Positions 29,202 to 39,800 of a stretch of 64,000 bases of DNA are shown one piece after another. The notes beneath the pieces are model-generated. The model did not search any database. It saw only the letters and a program-made list of their open reading frames with translations, and was not told the DNA's origin. Source of the stretch: Phycisphaerales bacterium (GTDB taxonomy: Bacteria; Planctomycetota; Phycisphaerae; Phycisphaerales; UBA1924); NCBI GenBank assembly GCA_029260315.1, contig JAJDDM010000096.1:1-64000 (forward strand), given 5' to 3'. The first letter of the stretch is position 1; the number at the start of each line of letters is the position of its first letter. A program made the position numbers and the translations under genes.

Positions 29202-30633
29202 CGCTCGCTGTCATGAGCGACATGAGCCTGGTCATATCCGGCACCTGGTCGATCCGCATGATGTGCTCGCCGATCTCGTTGCAGCGGGCCTCGCCGACGA
29301 CGTCTGCGCCGAGGGCGCGGAACTTGACGCCGATCTCCTCGGGGGTCATGGGATCGCGCGGATCGCCCTTGGGGACATCGACGCGGGCCGCGTGGGTCGA
29401 GCCGTCCTTGAGCGTCAGCGTGACCCGGCTGGGCTGGAACTTGGGGAACAGCTCCTCGAACTCCTCGTTGGGCACCACCTTGACCATGTCCATGATCGGG
29501 ATGAGCCCCTGGTCGTCGATGCGGGCCTGCTCGAACTGCTTGGGCGTGACCATGCCGTCGGCCAGCCCCACGGCCATGCAGTAGGGAAGGGAGTGGTCGG
29601 CGGTCTCCTTGCCCGTCGGGCGATACTTGTGCGGGTCGCCCAGGATGTCCGCCGCGCGGGCGATGACCTCGACCTTGATCTCCGTGACATCCTCGGCGTT
29701 GATGCCGTTTTCCTTGACGCACTTCATCATGGCGGTGAGCGGCGCGTGGCTGAGGGCCTCGATGGGGAAGGACTTCATGCCGCAGTCGAGGATGCGGTAG
29801 TGGTCGCTCTGGGTCTTGGGTAAGTCCGCGATGAGGGCCTCGGCGTCGAACGAGCAGGGCTCGCCGGCGTGCTGGCTGTGTCCGAAGACGTGGAAGAGGC
29901 CTTCTTTGCCGTCGAAGATGTGCTCGGGGCCGGAGTAGCCTCGCTGTGCGAGCATGGCGCTCTCGACGGCCATCCGCGCGGCCCAGGGATCGACGGTGTT
30001 CTTCATGTTGGTGAGCTTGCCGGCGGTGACTGCGCCGAGGCAGCACGTTCGGCTGGCGCAGATGCCGACGGCCTGGACCGTCTGCTCGGGCGTGAGCTTC
30101 AGCATTCTCGCCGCGGCGAACGGGGCGGCGAAGGCGCTGAGCGTCGCGTGGTGCCAGCCGTACTCGCGGACGCCCGGGCGGCCGATCTCGCAGAGGCGCA
30201 TCTCGACCTCGTAGGCGATGATGGTGCCGACGATGAGTTCCTTGCCGGAGAGCCCGTTTAGTTCGCACAGGGCGAGCGGGGCGCAGATGAGGTCGCTGGG
30301 GTGGCAGGGATCGGCCTTCCAGTAGATGTCGTTGTAGTCCATCGCCCGCATCATGTGGGCGTTGAGGAATGCCGCGTCAACGGGGTTGGTCTTCATGCCC
30401 GAGACGAACGTCGCGCAGGGGCCGGAGGACTCGCCCGCCATCTGGCGGTGGTGCTCGAGCAGGATGCGTGCGTCTTCCTGCTGGCTGCCGCCGAGCGCGC
30501 AGCCGAGGCTGTCATACCAGAAGAGCTTGGCCCGCTCGACGGCGTCGGCGGACAGATCCTCGAATCGAAGCCCGCATGCCCAACGTGCGAGGTCGTAGGA
30601 GATGAAGTCGCTGGTCTTGTATGTGCCGCCCAT
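29188..30633 (-). CDS. MmgE/PrpD family protein (2-methylcitrate dehydratase-like)
   Basis: MGGTYKTSDFISYDLARWACGL...AKLFWYDSLGCALGG...YGWHHATLSAFAAPFAAARML; PrpD-like. Confidence 0.88.
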   Translation of the reverse strand: MGGTYKTSDFISYDLARWACGLRFEDLSADAVERAKLFWYDSLGCALGGSQQEDARILLEHHRQMAGESSGPCATFVSGMKTNPVDAAFLNAHMMRAMDYNDIYWKADPCHPSDLICAPLALCELNGLSGKELIVGTIIAYEVEMRLCEIGRPGVREYGWHHATLSAFAAPFAAARMLKLTPEQTVQAVGICASRTCCLGAVTAGKLTNMKNTVDPWAARMAVESAMLAQRGYSGPEHIFDGKEGLFHVFGHSQHAGEPCSFDAEALIADLPKTQSDHYRILDCGMKSFPIEALSHAPLTAMMKCVKENGINAEDVTEIKVEVIARAADILGDPHKYRPTGKETADHSLPYCMAVGLADGMVTPKQFEQARIDDQGLIPIMDMVKVVPNEEFEELFPKFQPSRVTLTLKDGSTHAARVDVPKGDPRDPMTPEEIGVKFRALGADVVGEARCNEIGEHIMRIDQVPDMTRLMSLMTASGAVV

Positions 30634-30799
30634 GGGTCTCCCTCGATCTTGCGGTTTGCTGCCAACTGGCAATGGCGTTGGGCCAATCTATAGGTCGGTT
30701 GGATCGCTCGGGAGGGCTCGCGGGCGTAGCATGGCCTTCACTTCGTATTTGGCCGGGGCGGGGCCGGGAGGAATGCGTTGCGGGCTTGGAACCGCCCCC

Positions 30800-31186
30800 T
30801 GATCGCGGCTGTGCTATCGACCCCCGGGGTCGGCTCCGTCGCGCGGGCAGATCGAGCGGCCCAGCTCGTCGATCGCGCGGCTCCGCTTCCTCACGCTCTC
30901 GGGCGACTACAGCCAGAACGACATCAGCCTGCGCGACGGCAGCTTCAGCGTGCGAATCGTCAGCGGGCGGATCGGCGTGCAGCTCTCGCCGAATGTCACC
31001 TGGAACACGATCGTCCAGTGGGACAACCAGTCCGACGAGGCGGGGTTGAACACGCGCCTGCGCTGGGAGTTCCGCCCGGGCAACGAGATGTTTATTGTCT
31101 ACAACGCTGGCTTCGACACCAAGGACGCGTATCGCACGACGACGAGCGAGGCGACGGTCAAGCTCGGGTGGACGCTGCGGTTCTGA
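30800..31186 (+). pseudogene. 3' remnant of an outer-membrane beta-barrel (DUF5916-like) protein
   Basis: Frame reads ...QIERPSSSIARLRFLTLSGDYSQNDISLRDGSFSVRIVSGRIGVQLSPNVTWNTIVQWDNQSDEAGLNTRLRWEFRPGNEMFIVYNAGFD...VKLGWTLRF; no plausible start, upstream stop at ~30798. Confidence 0.6.
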
Positions 31187-31219
31187 CGCGGCGTCGGTCG
31201 GCTCGGAGTCACCTCGCGG

Positions 31220-31258
31220 GTGCCGTGGTCTGAGCGAGTCTTCGAGCGAGGGCCACGC
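31220..31258 (+). repeat. Interspersed palindromic repeat, form A
   Basis: GTGCCGTGGTCTGAGCGAGTCTTCGAGCGAGGGCCACGC. Confidence 0.88.
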
Positions 31259-31287
31259 GGAGACTGCTCAGAGACCACGAACTGATC

Positions 31288-31326
31288 GCGTGGCCTTCGT
31301 CGCAAAGCCTCCTCAGACCACGGCAT
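31288..31326 (-). repeat. Interspersed palindromic repeat, form B (inverted partner of 31220..31258)
   Basis: GCGTGGCCTTCGTCGCAAAGCCTCCTCAGACCACGGCAT. Confidence 0.87.
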
Positions 31327-31331
31327 CCGGG

Positions 31332-32789
31332 TCAATCCTCAACCTTCTTACGCAGCAACTCGACAGCCTCCCACGCCGGCTCGGACCACGGTGCGATGCG
31401 CGTGATCTCGACGAGCATCTCGCAGGCCCGCGGCAGCCTCGCCGCGGAGCCCTGGCTGAACCGCTCCTCGTATTGCGCCAGCAGCTCGCGGGCCTTGGCG
31501 ATGGACTCGTCGCGGGCGATCTGCCACGGCTCATCGACCCAGGCCATCGCGTCGTAAAAACGCGGCGCCGTGGGCATCGTGTGGCCCATGTCCTCGTACT
31601 CAAAGAACCGGATATCGAAGCCGTCGTTCTCGAGTTGCGTCGAGCGGATCCGCATCTCCTCGTAGTTGAAGTCGATCGGCCCGGTCATGGGCGCGATCCG
31701 GCGCGTCTTGAGCGTGTGGAGCTGCCAGCCCGACGGGCGCCCGGAGCCCGCGGCCATGTCCTTGCCATCGACCGTGATCTGGCGGTAGTGGTTGAGCCCG
31801 ACGATCGGCACCGCGCCCGCGAAGACGTCGGGAAAGCCCAGCCAGAGCATCGAGCTGGCGCGTCCGCCGCCGGACATGCCGGTGAGATAGATCCGCGACT
31901 CGTCGACGTGGAACCGCTCGCAGGCGGTGGCGACGCCGTCGAAGCCGAGCTGCATGCGGTCGGCGACGAATCGGTCGTTGGGCGCGTTGCGAGCGCCGAC
32001 GATGATAAGGTTCAGCTCGTCCGTCGCGGCGTGCAGTTGTGTGGGCGGCTCGCCGATATCGGTCGGATCGATCCAGACGAGCAGGCCCGCGGGGTTGCGC
32101 GGGTCGTAGCCCTTGGGCAAGCGGCAGGTCAGGATCTCGCGATCGAGCTCGCGGAACGAGCCGCGCACGCGGACGCGCATCCCAGGGAACATCCGCTTGC
32201 CGAGCAGCGGGCTTGTCATGTGGAACCAGCCGGTCGTGAGCGGGTGGGCGAGCTCGAAGATCTCGCCCGTTTCATGGGGCAACGCGGCGTTCTCGATCGG
32301 GCCGAGGTAGTGGCCCGTGGTGCTGATGATCCCGTCGAACGCCGAGCGATCGAGCCAGACCGCGGTGCCCATGCCGCCCTCGCTGAGCTCCCTCGCGGCG
32401 GCCCGCCCGTTGGGCGCGTGCAGGATTTCGACATCCTTCGAGGCGTCTCTCGCGATCAGGCGAACGATGAGGCGCCGTTCGCTGTCGAGCAGATCCGGAT
32501 CGGTCGAGCGGGCCGCGCCTATGACGGTGCCCGGAAGCCGCCGGATCGCATCGCGATCAAGCACGCCCGCGGCACCGGCAAGGCGGGCGAGCATCGGGCT
32601 CTCGAGCGTGAACGAGTCAATCGCATCATCATTCTCAAGGCCGAGTGTCGAACTCGGATCGGTGAGCAGGATGGCCCGCTCGGGCACCCGCCGCCCGACA
32701 CGCCAGATGTCCTGCGGCGCATGTTCGCGGGTGAACCCGCCGAGCCAGCTGCAGAGGATCGCGATGATCGCCACATGTGCCCGGGCCAT
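31332..32789 (-). CDS. Alpha/beta hydrolase (PHB depolymerase/esterase-like), secreted
   Basis: N-terminal signal-like; FHVDESRIYLTGMSGGGRASSMLWLGFPDVFAGAVPIVGLNHYR nucleophile elbow GMSGGG. Confidence 0.7.
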   Translation of the reverse strand: MARAHVAIIAILCSWLGGFTREHAPQDIWRVGRRVPERAILLTDPSSTLGLENDDAIDSFTLESPMLARLAGAAGVLDRDAIRRLPGTVIGAARSTDPDLLDSERRLIVRLIARDASKDVEILHAPNGRAAARELSEGGMGTAVWLDRSAFDGIISTTGHYLGPIENAALPHETGEIFELAHPLTTGWFHMTSPLLGKRMFPGMRVRVRGSFRELDREILTCRLPKGYDPRNPAGLLVWIDPTDIGEPPTQLHAATDELNLIIVGARNAPNDRFVADRMQLGFDGVATACERFHVDESRIYLTGMSGGGRASSMLWLGFPDVFAGAVPIVGLNHYRQITVDGKDMAAGSGRPSGWQLHTLKTRRIAPMTGPIDFNYEEMRIRSTQLENDGFDIRFFEYEDMGHTMPTAPRFYDAMAWVDEPWQIARDESIAKARELLAQYEERFSQGSAARLPRACEMLVEITRIAPWSEPAWEAVELLRKKVED

Positions 32790-32855
32790 GCCTCTTCCAT
32801 ACGCGCCGCACGGCGGCGGGATGCACCAACCCCCATCGCGAGTGGATTTCAGCGT

Positions 32856-33668
32856 CTATCTGCTGCCGTCCGGATCCCCCTCGCCACCCGGCTCGGGTTC
32901 GGTCGGCGGCGCGAACCTCTGCCACGCCGGGTCCGCGACGAAGGTCATCATGTGCTGCCACGGCAGGCCGTCGAACTGTTCTTGGAGCCGAAACCCGTTG
33001 GCTGTCAGCTCCCTGCGGATCTGGTCCTTGGACATCTTGTGCAGCGGCTTGATCGGGACCTTCGGGTCCTCTTCGCGGAACTCCAGGAGGACGAGCCGCC
33101 CGCCGGGCTTGAGCGATCGGCGGAGGGCCGCGAGCATCTGCTCGGGATGGCTGAACTCGTGGTAGACATCGACGAGCAGCGCCAGATCGACCGACGCGGG
33201 TTCGAGGCCGGGGGCGACCAGGGTGCCGAGCACGGGGCGGATGTTCGTCGCGCCCGCCTCCTTGGCCCGGTCCTCGAGCAAGTCGAGCATCTCTTGCTGG
33301 ATGTCGACGCCGATGACGACGCCGCTGTTACCGACCATCTCGGCGAGTTGGAGCGTGTAGAAGCCGTTGCCGCAGCCGACGTCGCAGACGGTCGTGCCCG
33401 GCTCGACGCGCAGTCGCTCGAGCATCAGCCTGGTGTCTTCTTCCCGCTCGCGAGACTCGCGGATGAGCCAGGGCGCACCGGCGTAGTGCATCGTCCGGAC
33501 GATCCGCCGGCCCATGTAGACCTCGGGTCCGGGCGGGATCGGCGTCGCGGCGGCGGGCGCATCCTCCTTCGGTGCGGCCCCCTCGTTGTCTTGTGCGCAC
33601 GCGCAAGACGACGCGAGCAGCAGCACAATCGACCAGGGAATCACGAACCATCGCATCGAGGCGGGCAT
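32856..33668 (-). CDS. SAM-dependent methyltransferase with N-terminal signal peptide
   Basis: WSIVLLLASSCACAQ signal-like; VCDVGCGNGFYTLQLAEMVGNSGVVIGVDIQ motif I. Confidence 0.82.
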   Translation of the reverse strand: MPASMRWFVIPWSIVLLLASSCACAQDNEGAAPKEDAPAAATPIPPGPEVYMGRRIVRTMHYAGAPWLIRESREREEDTRLMLERLRVEPGTTVCDVGCGNGFYTLQLAEMVGNSGVVIGVDIQQEMLDLLEDRAKEAGATNIRPVLGTLVAPGLEPASVDLALLVDVYHEFSHPEQMLAALRRSLKPGGRLVLLEFREEDPKVPIKPLHKMSKDQIRRELTANGFRLQEQFDGLPWQHMMTFVADPAWQRFAPPTEPEPGGEGDPDGSR

Positions 33669-33705
33669 GGCGCGTCCTCCATGGGTCGCGGCGGCTGCCG
33701 ATCAA

Positions 33706-33779
33706 TCAGGGCGAGAGGACTCGAACCTCCGACCTCGTGGCCCCAAACCACGCGCTCTACCAAGCTGAGCTACGCCCTG
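33706..33779 (-). tRNA. tRNA-Pro (anticodon TGG)
   Basis: Reverse strand CAGGGCGTAGCTCAGCTTGGTAGAGCGCGTGGTTTGGGGCCACGAGGTCGGAGGTTCGAGTCCTCTCGCCCTGA folds as a cloverleaf; loop TTTGGGG. Confidence 0.95.
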
Positions 33780-33829
33780 GACGAGAGCATCGTATCGGCA
33801 TGACGCGGGCGATTCGACCGGCAATCCCG

Positions 33830-33863
33830 CCAAAGAAGATCGCGGGCCCGAGGGCCCGCGATC
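33830..33863 (-). terminator. Terminator-like hairpin downstream of the T2SS/T4P operon
   Basis: Perfect 12-bp stem GATCGCGGGCCC/GGGCCCGCGATC, followed on the minus strand by TTCTTT. Confidence 0.7.
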
Positions 33864-33892
33864 GAGGACTCTACGAAGATTCCGCCCTTCGC

Positions 33893-36800
33893 TTAGAGCG
33901 GAACCTCCTTGAACAGCAGGATCTCGGGCTTGTCGCCCTTGGCCTTCACGTTCGAGCGATCCACCACCATCACAAACCGGCGCTGGATCGTCGGCAGCAT
34001 CGGATCGTCCGCGGCCAGCCCCCGCACGTCCGACTCCTGGTACCCGTGCAGCAGGAACCACACGGCGTACAGATCGCTGCGGACGCTCGCGGTGTTGATC
34101 ACGCTGTTGATGATCGCCAGGCGCTCGTCGAATTCGTCGTCGATGCGATCGTCCTCGGCGATTGTGTTCGCCGGCAGGTCGTCGCCGTAATCCGGCGGGC
34201 GGAGCACGAACGAGTTGCCGACCACGGGCCGCTCATCGCCCGGATCGAAGAGCACCGGCGATTGCAGCGTGAGCTCCACGCGCCCATCCGCGAAAAAACG
34301 CGAGCTGTCCACGTTGTACGTCCTGCCCGCGTTTGTGCCCGCACCGTAGAACGTGATCGTGCTCCCGTTGTAGTCGACGCCCGGCGCGAAGCCGCCGCTG
34401 GCGATGAGCAACGCGGCATCGGTGTCAGGATCAAAGACCGACACGGTCCCCTGGATCGCGCGATGGAGCACGAACACGTCGCCCTCGCTCGGCGTGGGCT
34501 GCGGCCCGGGCGGGAAGATATAACGGATCTCCCGGGCCGTACGCCGCTGCGGATCGTTGCCGGTGTAGTCCGAGACGTGGAAGCTCCGCCCGAGCAGGTC
34601 CGGATCGTCGGTCGCGATGAACGTGAGCGTCCAGTTGAGGTACCCGGCAGTCGGATCGTCCGGCTGCCCGTCGCCGTCGCGATCCTCCAGATGGTCGCGA
34701 TCATCGAGACCGAGGTCGCCGAGGATGACGCCCGGCCCACTGACCTCGCGGACCGATCCGACGTGCCGCCCGTAGCGGACGGTCTCGACGCCCTCGACCG
34801 CCTCGAACGTCTCGCCGTCGAAGCCCAGGCGATCGATGTTGTGGTTGCGGATGGCGTTGAAGATGGGCGTCGGGCGCCCGTTCCCGTTTGCCAGACCCAG
34901 GCTGTGCATGAGCGCCAGCTCGCCGACCGACCGCATGCCGCGCTGCTCGGGAAGGCCGCTCACGAGGGTGACGTTCTGCCTGGGCGTGTCCTGTGTGTTG
35001 AACTCGTCGGCGTCGGGCTCGGCGAAGTCGATCATCAGCCCGGTGAACGGGATGACCCCGCCGGGGTCGCGGAAGTGCAGCGCGATCTTGTCGCGATAGG
35101 CCTGCACGGTGCTCGCGATATCGCTGGAGCGATCGTGGTTGAGCTCCTCGCCCCACCAGTCGATCCGCGAGGGGCTGAGCATCGGCAGCGCCCGCAGGAC
35201 GGTGCGCGTGGCGGTGTTAAGATTCACCGCGCCCGCGACCGTGCCGTCCAGCGCGTTGGGCCCGACCGCCGGGTCGCCGAAGAGCGTGCGGACACGCTCG
35301 AGCAGCACGATCGCCGGGGGCAGACGCATGCCGAAGGCGATGTCGCCCTTGGTCGGATCAAACCGGTCGATCACGGTTCCCGGATCGGCGTCGATGAATG
35401 GGACAAAGTCGTCGAGCACGATGTGGCCCTTGTCCAACGGCGATCGCCCGATGAGCGGGTCGCTCGGATCGCGGACCGGCCGCCTGCTGCCCGGAGCGCC
35501 GAACTCATTCGTCGCGCCGCTGGTGGCGAGGTCGGCCTGCTTGTCGATCGCGCCGACCCCGGCGTAGATATCGTCGTCGAACGCGCCGTTGCCATCCTCG
35601 TCCGTGCGGTTGTCGAAGCCGAGCACCCGCGCGAGCATCTCGCTCAGGGTGGTCCACTGCGGGTTGGCGCCGCCGTTGGCCAGGTCCGGGTCGTAGACCG
35701 CGCCAACGCCGACGGGCAGCAGGAAATCGCCGGGGCGCAGCGAATCGCGGTCGATATTCTGTGCGAGTTCGAGGGCGAGATCCTCGACGCTGAGGCCGCC
35801 GAGGAATGCGAGGTTTCTCCCGCCGTTGGCAAGATCACGCCCGGTGTCGTCCTTCTCGAGGATGGGCAGACCCGTGGTCGTGGCGCGGTAGAGGTCGCTC
35901 TGATCGACCGACGCGCACCCGGGCGGGACGCCCTCGTCAAGGAAGTCGTAGTCATTGCCGAGCACGCGCACGAGCGTCTCGAAGCCCGTTCGGCAGAGCT
36001 GGCCGGTGCTCTGATCGAAACGCCGGACGAACGCGAGAGGCTTGCGGACGTTGCCGACCTGATAGTCTCCCTCGGGATCGTAGAGGTGCTGGTCGAGGTT
36101 GCTGCGGTCATCGACGTCGGGGAATCCTTGCCAGCCGCGCCGGCGACCGTTGATCCCCTGGTCGGCGCCCTCGAAATCCACCGTGTTCCAGTCGACGCCC
36201 TGCGTTCCGCCCCAGTTCCGCCAGCGGTGCTTCGCCTCCAGTGCGTACCACGGCACCCGCAGCGGCATCGCCTCGCCATTGGGCGCCTCGTCCTGCGGCC
36301 TGCTCACCGTTGCGTACGAGACCAACGCCAGTCCATCGAAGGTCTCCATGGAGTTGACGTCGCCCGAGTCCTCACCATTCCATGTAAAGGCATTATCGAT
36401 CTCCTCGAAGTCCGGCGAGAACGGGTCGTTGAGCCGCCGATCGAGGACGGCGAACCATGGGTTGGCGCTCCCGCCCCCTCCCATGCCGCCCCCGCCGCCG
36501 GTTCTCTGGTCGACGTCGATGTGCATGCGATCGACGAGCAGATCGTTCTCGAGGAGATTGGTGGCGTCGCCGGAGCCGCCAAACTCATCGACGGGCTTGA
36601 GCAACGTATCCGGCCGCGACTGGCTGATCGCGATGGAGTTCTGCCGCATCACGCGCCACAGGCGCAGCTCATACGGGATCTCATCGCCGAGGATCTGGCC
36701 CTCGGGCGCTCGCATCAACTCCTCGAAGCGCAGCATGGTCGAGTCGTCGGTCCCCTCGATCTGCGCGCCCGGATACCGGGCCTTGGGGAAGGGCGCGAAC

Positions 36801-39800
36801 GTCATATCGAAGCCCTGGGGGATCGGATCGAGGATCACCACGTTCGATCTGTCCTCGCCGAGCCGCGCGTCGTCGTTGCCGGGCGCGGGGTCCGGCGCGC
36901 CGAACTGCGTCTCCAGGATGGCCCCGATCTGCGTGATGTCCTTCCTCGTCGCGTCATAAGAGCCCTGTAGCCGGTGCTCGAGGCGATCCTCGATGAACCA
37001 CAGCGGCTGGCTCGGGATGACAAACACCTTGGACTCGCCCGGGCGGATCACGATCCCCGGGTTGGACCACAGCTCGTTGGCCTGGCGCCCGCTGTCGCCC
37101 GGCCCGCCCCCGATGCGGCTGTCCGGGTCGCCCAGGCACTCCTGGCGTGAATAGTCGTAGCAATCCAGGGGCACGCCCGCGAGCGGGAAGTGATTGCCGT
37201 TGAGCTCGAGATAGTACAGCCCGTCGCGGTCATCCGGATCGCGCGGATCGCCGACGTACCGCCCGATCTTGACCGGCTCGTCGAACGGGTTGGTTAGTTG
37301 GACCGCGATCACCCAGAACAGGAAGTCGGGGTTGCGGCTGCGGGTCGAGAAGTTGATCGTGACAACGTTGTCCACGGACGGTGGATTGGCGTTGATGTCA
37401 TCGATGTCGTCATCGCCGGCATCGAGATTGGGGTTGCCGCTCCTCACGGTCGGCGGCGTGTCGTGGTACGCGAACATCGTCGAGACCTCGGTGATGAACG
37501 GCTGTGCCTCGATGCCGAACACGTTGACCGCCGCAGCCTCGGGCTGCTCGTTCGTCCGCCCGGCGCTGTTGGCCAGTCGCGCTTCGGGATCGGCAGGTGA
37601 GTTCTCTCCGCCGCGGTCGCCGTCGCCGTTGCGATCGCGGTTGAGATCGAGCTTCATGCCCACGATCCGCCGACCCGCGTCCTCGGCATCCGGCGCACTC
37701 GCCCAAAAAGCCCAGGCGTTGCTCCGCTGATCCGGCTGACGCTCCTCGTCGAGGTCCAGCCTGTCGAACTCCTGCTCATCGATCAGCAGCGTCGCCGCCG
37801 TCGGGATGTCGTCGGCGTCCATCGCGTCGATCAGGTTCAGCGCCATGTGCGCGCTGGTCCGCAGCGCGAACTCCGCGCCGCGATATCCGTAATGCAGCGT
37901 GCTCGCGCCGAGCGAACTCGCCCCGCCGCCGATGCCGCCCGTCGGCCAGGAACCGATAACACCCGAATACGGCAGCAGCGCATCGGCGTACAGCTCGAAC
38001 ACCGCCTTGGGGTTGTCCAGCAGCGGCACGAACACCAGCCCGTTCTGATCGAAGTACCCGGCGCTGCCGCTACCCCAGCTCGCTCGCTCGAGGATGGTCA
38101 TGTCGTTGATGTGCGTGCGCAGCTCGCTGCCGGCGGGCACGAATACCCCGCGCTGGTCGTTATTGAACGCAAAGCGTTGCAAGTCAGTCGCCTGCTCCTC
38201 GGTCAGGTGGCGCAGGCTCAGCGGATCGTCCGCGGGGATGAATGGCTCATTCACCGGGATCCATGGCCGCCCAACAATCGACGACTGCATCGGTCGCGCC
38301 CACGACGCCGTCGTGATCCGCCGGCGGGCATCGACCGCGGCCAGCAGCATCGCGTCGGCGTCGGTGATGCCGTCGGGCGAGCCATTGACGCCGCCCCCGC
38401 CGCCGATCCCGCCGCCGCTAGAGAGCGTGTCGAACGCGTCGTGGTCGCCCCGCTCGACGAGCAGCGACCGATTCAGACGAAGCGGATCGAGATTCAGCGT
38501 GAAGAAGTTCTCGAAGCTGCCGTTGTCGCCGTCATAGCGGCCACCAACAGCGGCCTCCAGATCGCTTGTCACCGCCGGGTCGTTCACGCCGTTGTAGGTC
38601 AGCAGCTCCGCCAGCGCGTCCAGCCCGAACGCGCCCGTCGTGATCAGCCGGCTGTTGCCCCGCCCGAGCGGGTCGGCATACGACGCCCCCACCCCGCCCG
38701 CGCTCCGCACCGCGAACTCGTGGGTCCGCCCGAGCGGCGAGTGACGCCACGCGATCGGCGAACTCGGAATGAGCCGCTCGCGACCGTCCTGATTCAGCCT
38801 CAGAACATCAAGCCCAAAGTCCGTGTTCACATACCGATACAGAAGATCGGGCTGATTGCCGGGATCGAGCTCAATCACCACGTCCTCCGGCGGCACCACC
38901 CCCAACAGCAACGCCGCCTGCATCGTGTCGTAACCTGCCTGTCCCACATGCTGGAGCAGGAACGATCCCGTCTGCGTGTTTGTCGGGTCGTACGCCGCGT
39001 AGTTCTCCGGCGAATCCACGTCGATCCCCCCGCTCTCCAGCCTCGGCGGCTCCAGCCCGCTGTACGCCCAGACCGTGTCCGCCCAGGCGTCCTCGAGGCT
39101 CAGGATCCGCGCGAGATGGATATCCGCCGGCGTGAAGCCCGCGGGCTCGGACCTGGTCGGCGGGGCCGCGCCGCTCTTGGCGACATTCACGTTCACCCGC
39201 CCGGAGAGATCCTCGGCGTGGGCCGCGACGAAGTAGCGGAACCTGCCGTCGTGCTCGAGGATCGGGATCGGATTGGCCGGGTCGGTCGCGTCGATCAGCT
39301 CGATCCAGCGGGAATCGACCATGCCGTCGCCGTCGGCGTCGGCGTACTGATAGAACAGGAACTCCGGCTCGCTCCAGCCACGATCCACGTCCGACATCGC
39401 GCGAAACGCCCCGCGCTGATTCACAAACCAGTGGTCCGGACGATTGAAGTCCGCTTCGGTCTGGTTATCCCAAAGCAACTGTTGATCGCCAGCGGTGTAG
39501 GGCTCGAAGATGTCGCCGAAGAGCGTCAGGTTGGAGCTGATGCTGCCGGCGACATCGCCGGTCGCCGACGGCGCATCGAACCTTGAAACTCGCTGGTTAC
39601 CAACAACGGGCGCGAGATTCCAGATATTCACCGCCCGCCCGTCGGGCGCGAAGTTCGACATCTGCAGGATATCGCGGTTGTAATACCACGCGAGCTGCGC
39701 CTCGGTCTGATTCACGTTCGGATGCACCGGCGGATCCGGCAGGTTGCCGTCGTCACGCTCGTTAGGCGGCAGGTGCTGATCCAGGTTGACCGCCTCTGGA

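Noticed and set aside
33572-36970. 1132-aa + strand ORF
   Set aside because: Lies antisense to the giant GspK-like gene and covers the tRNA; Arg/Val/Ala-rich shadow translation with no motifs.
37847-39586. 579-aa + strand ORF opposite the giant pilin-like gene
   Set aside because: Shadow ORF; the minus strand has the prepilin helix, operon context and normal composition.
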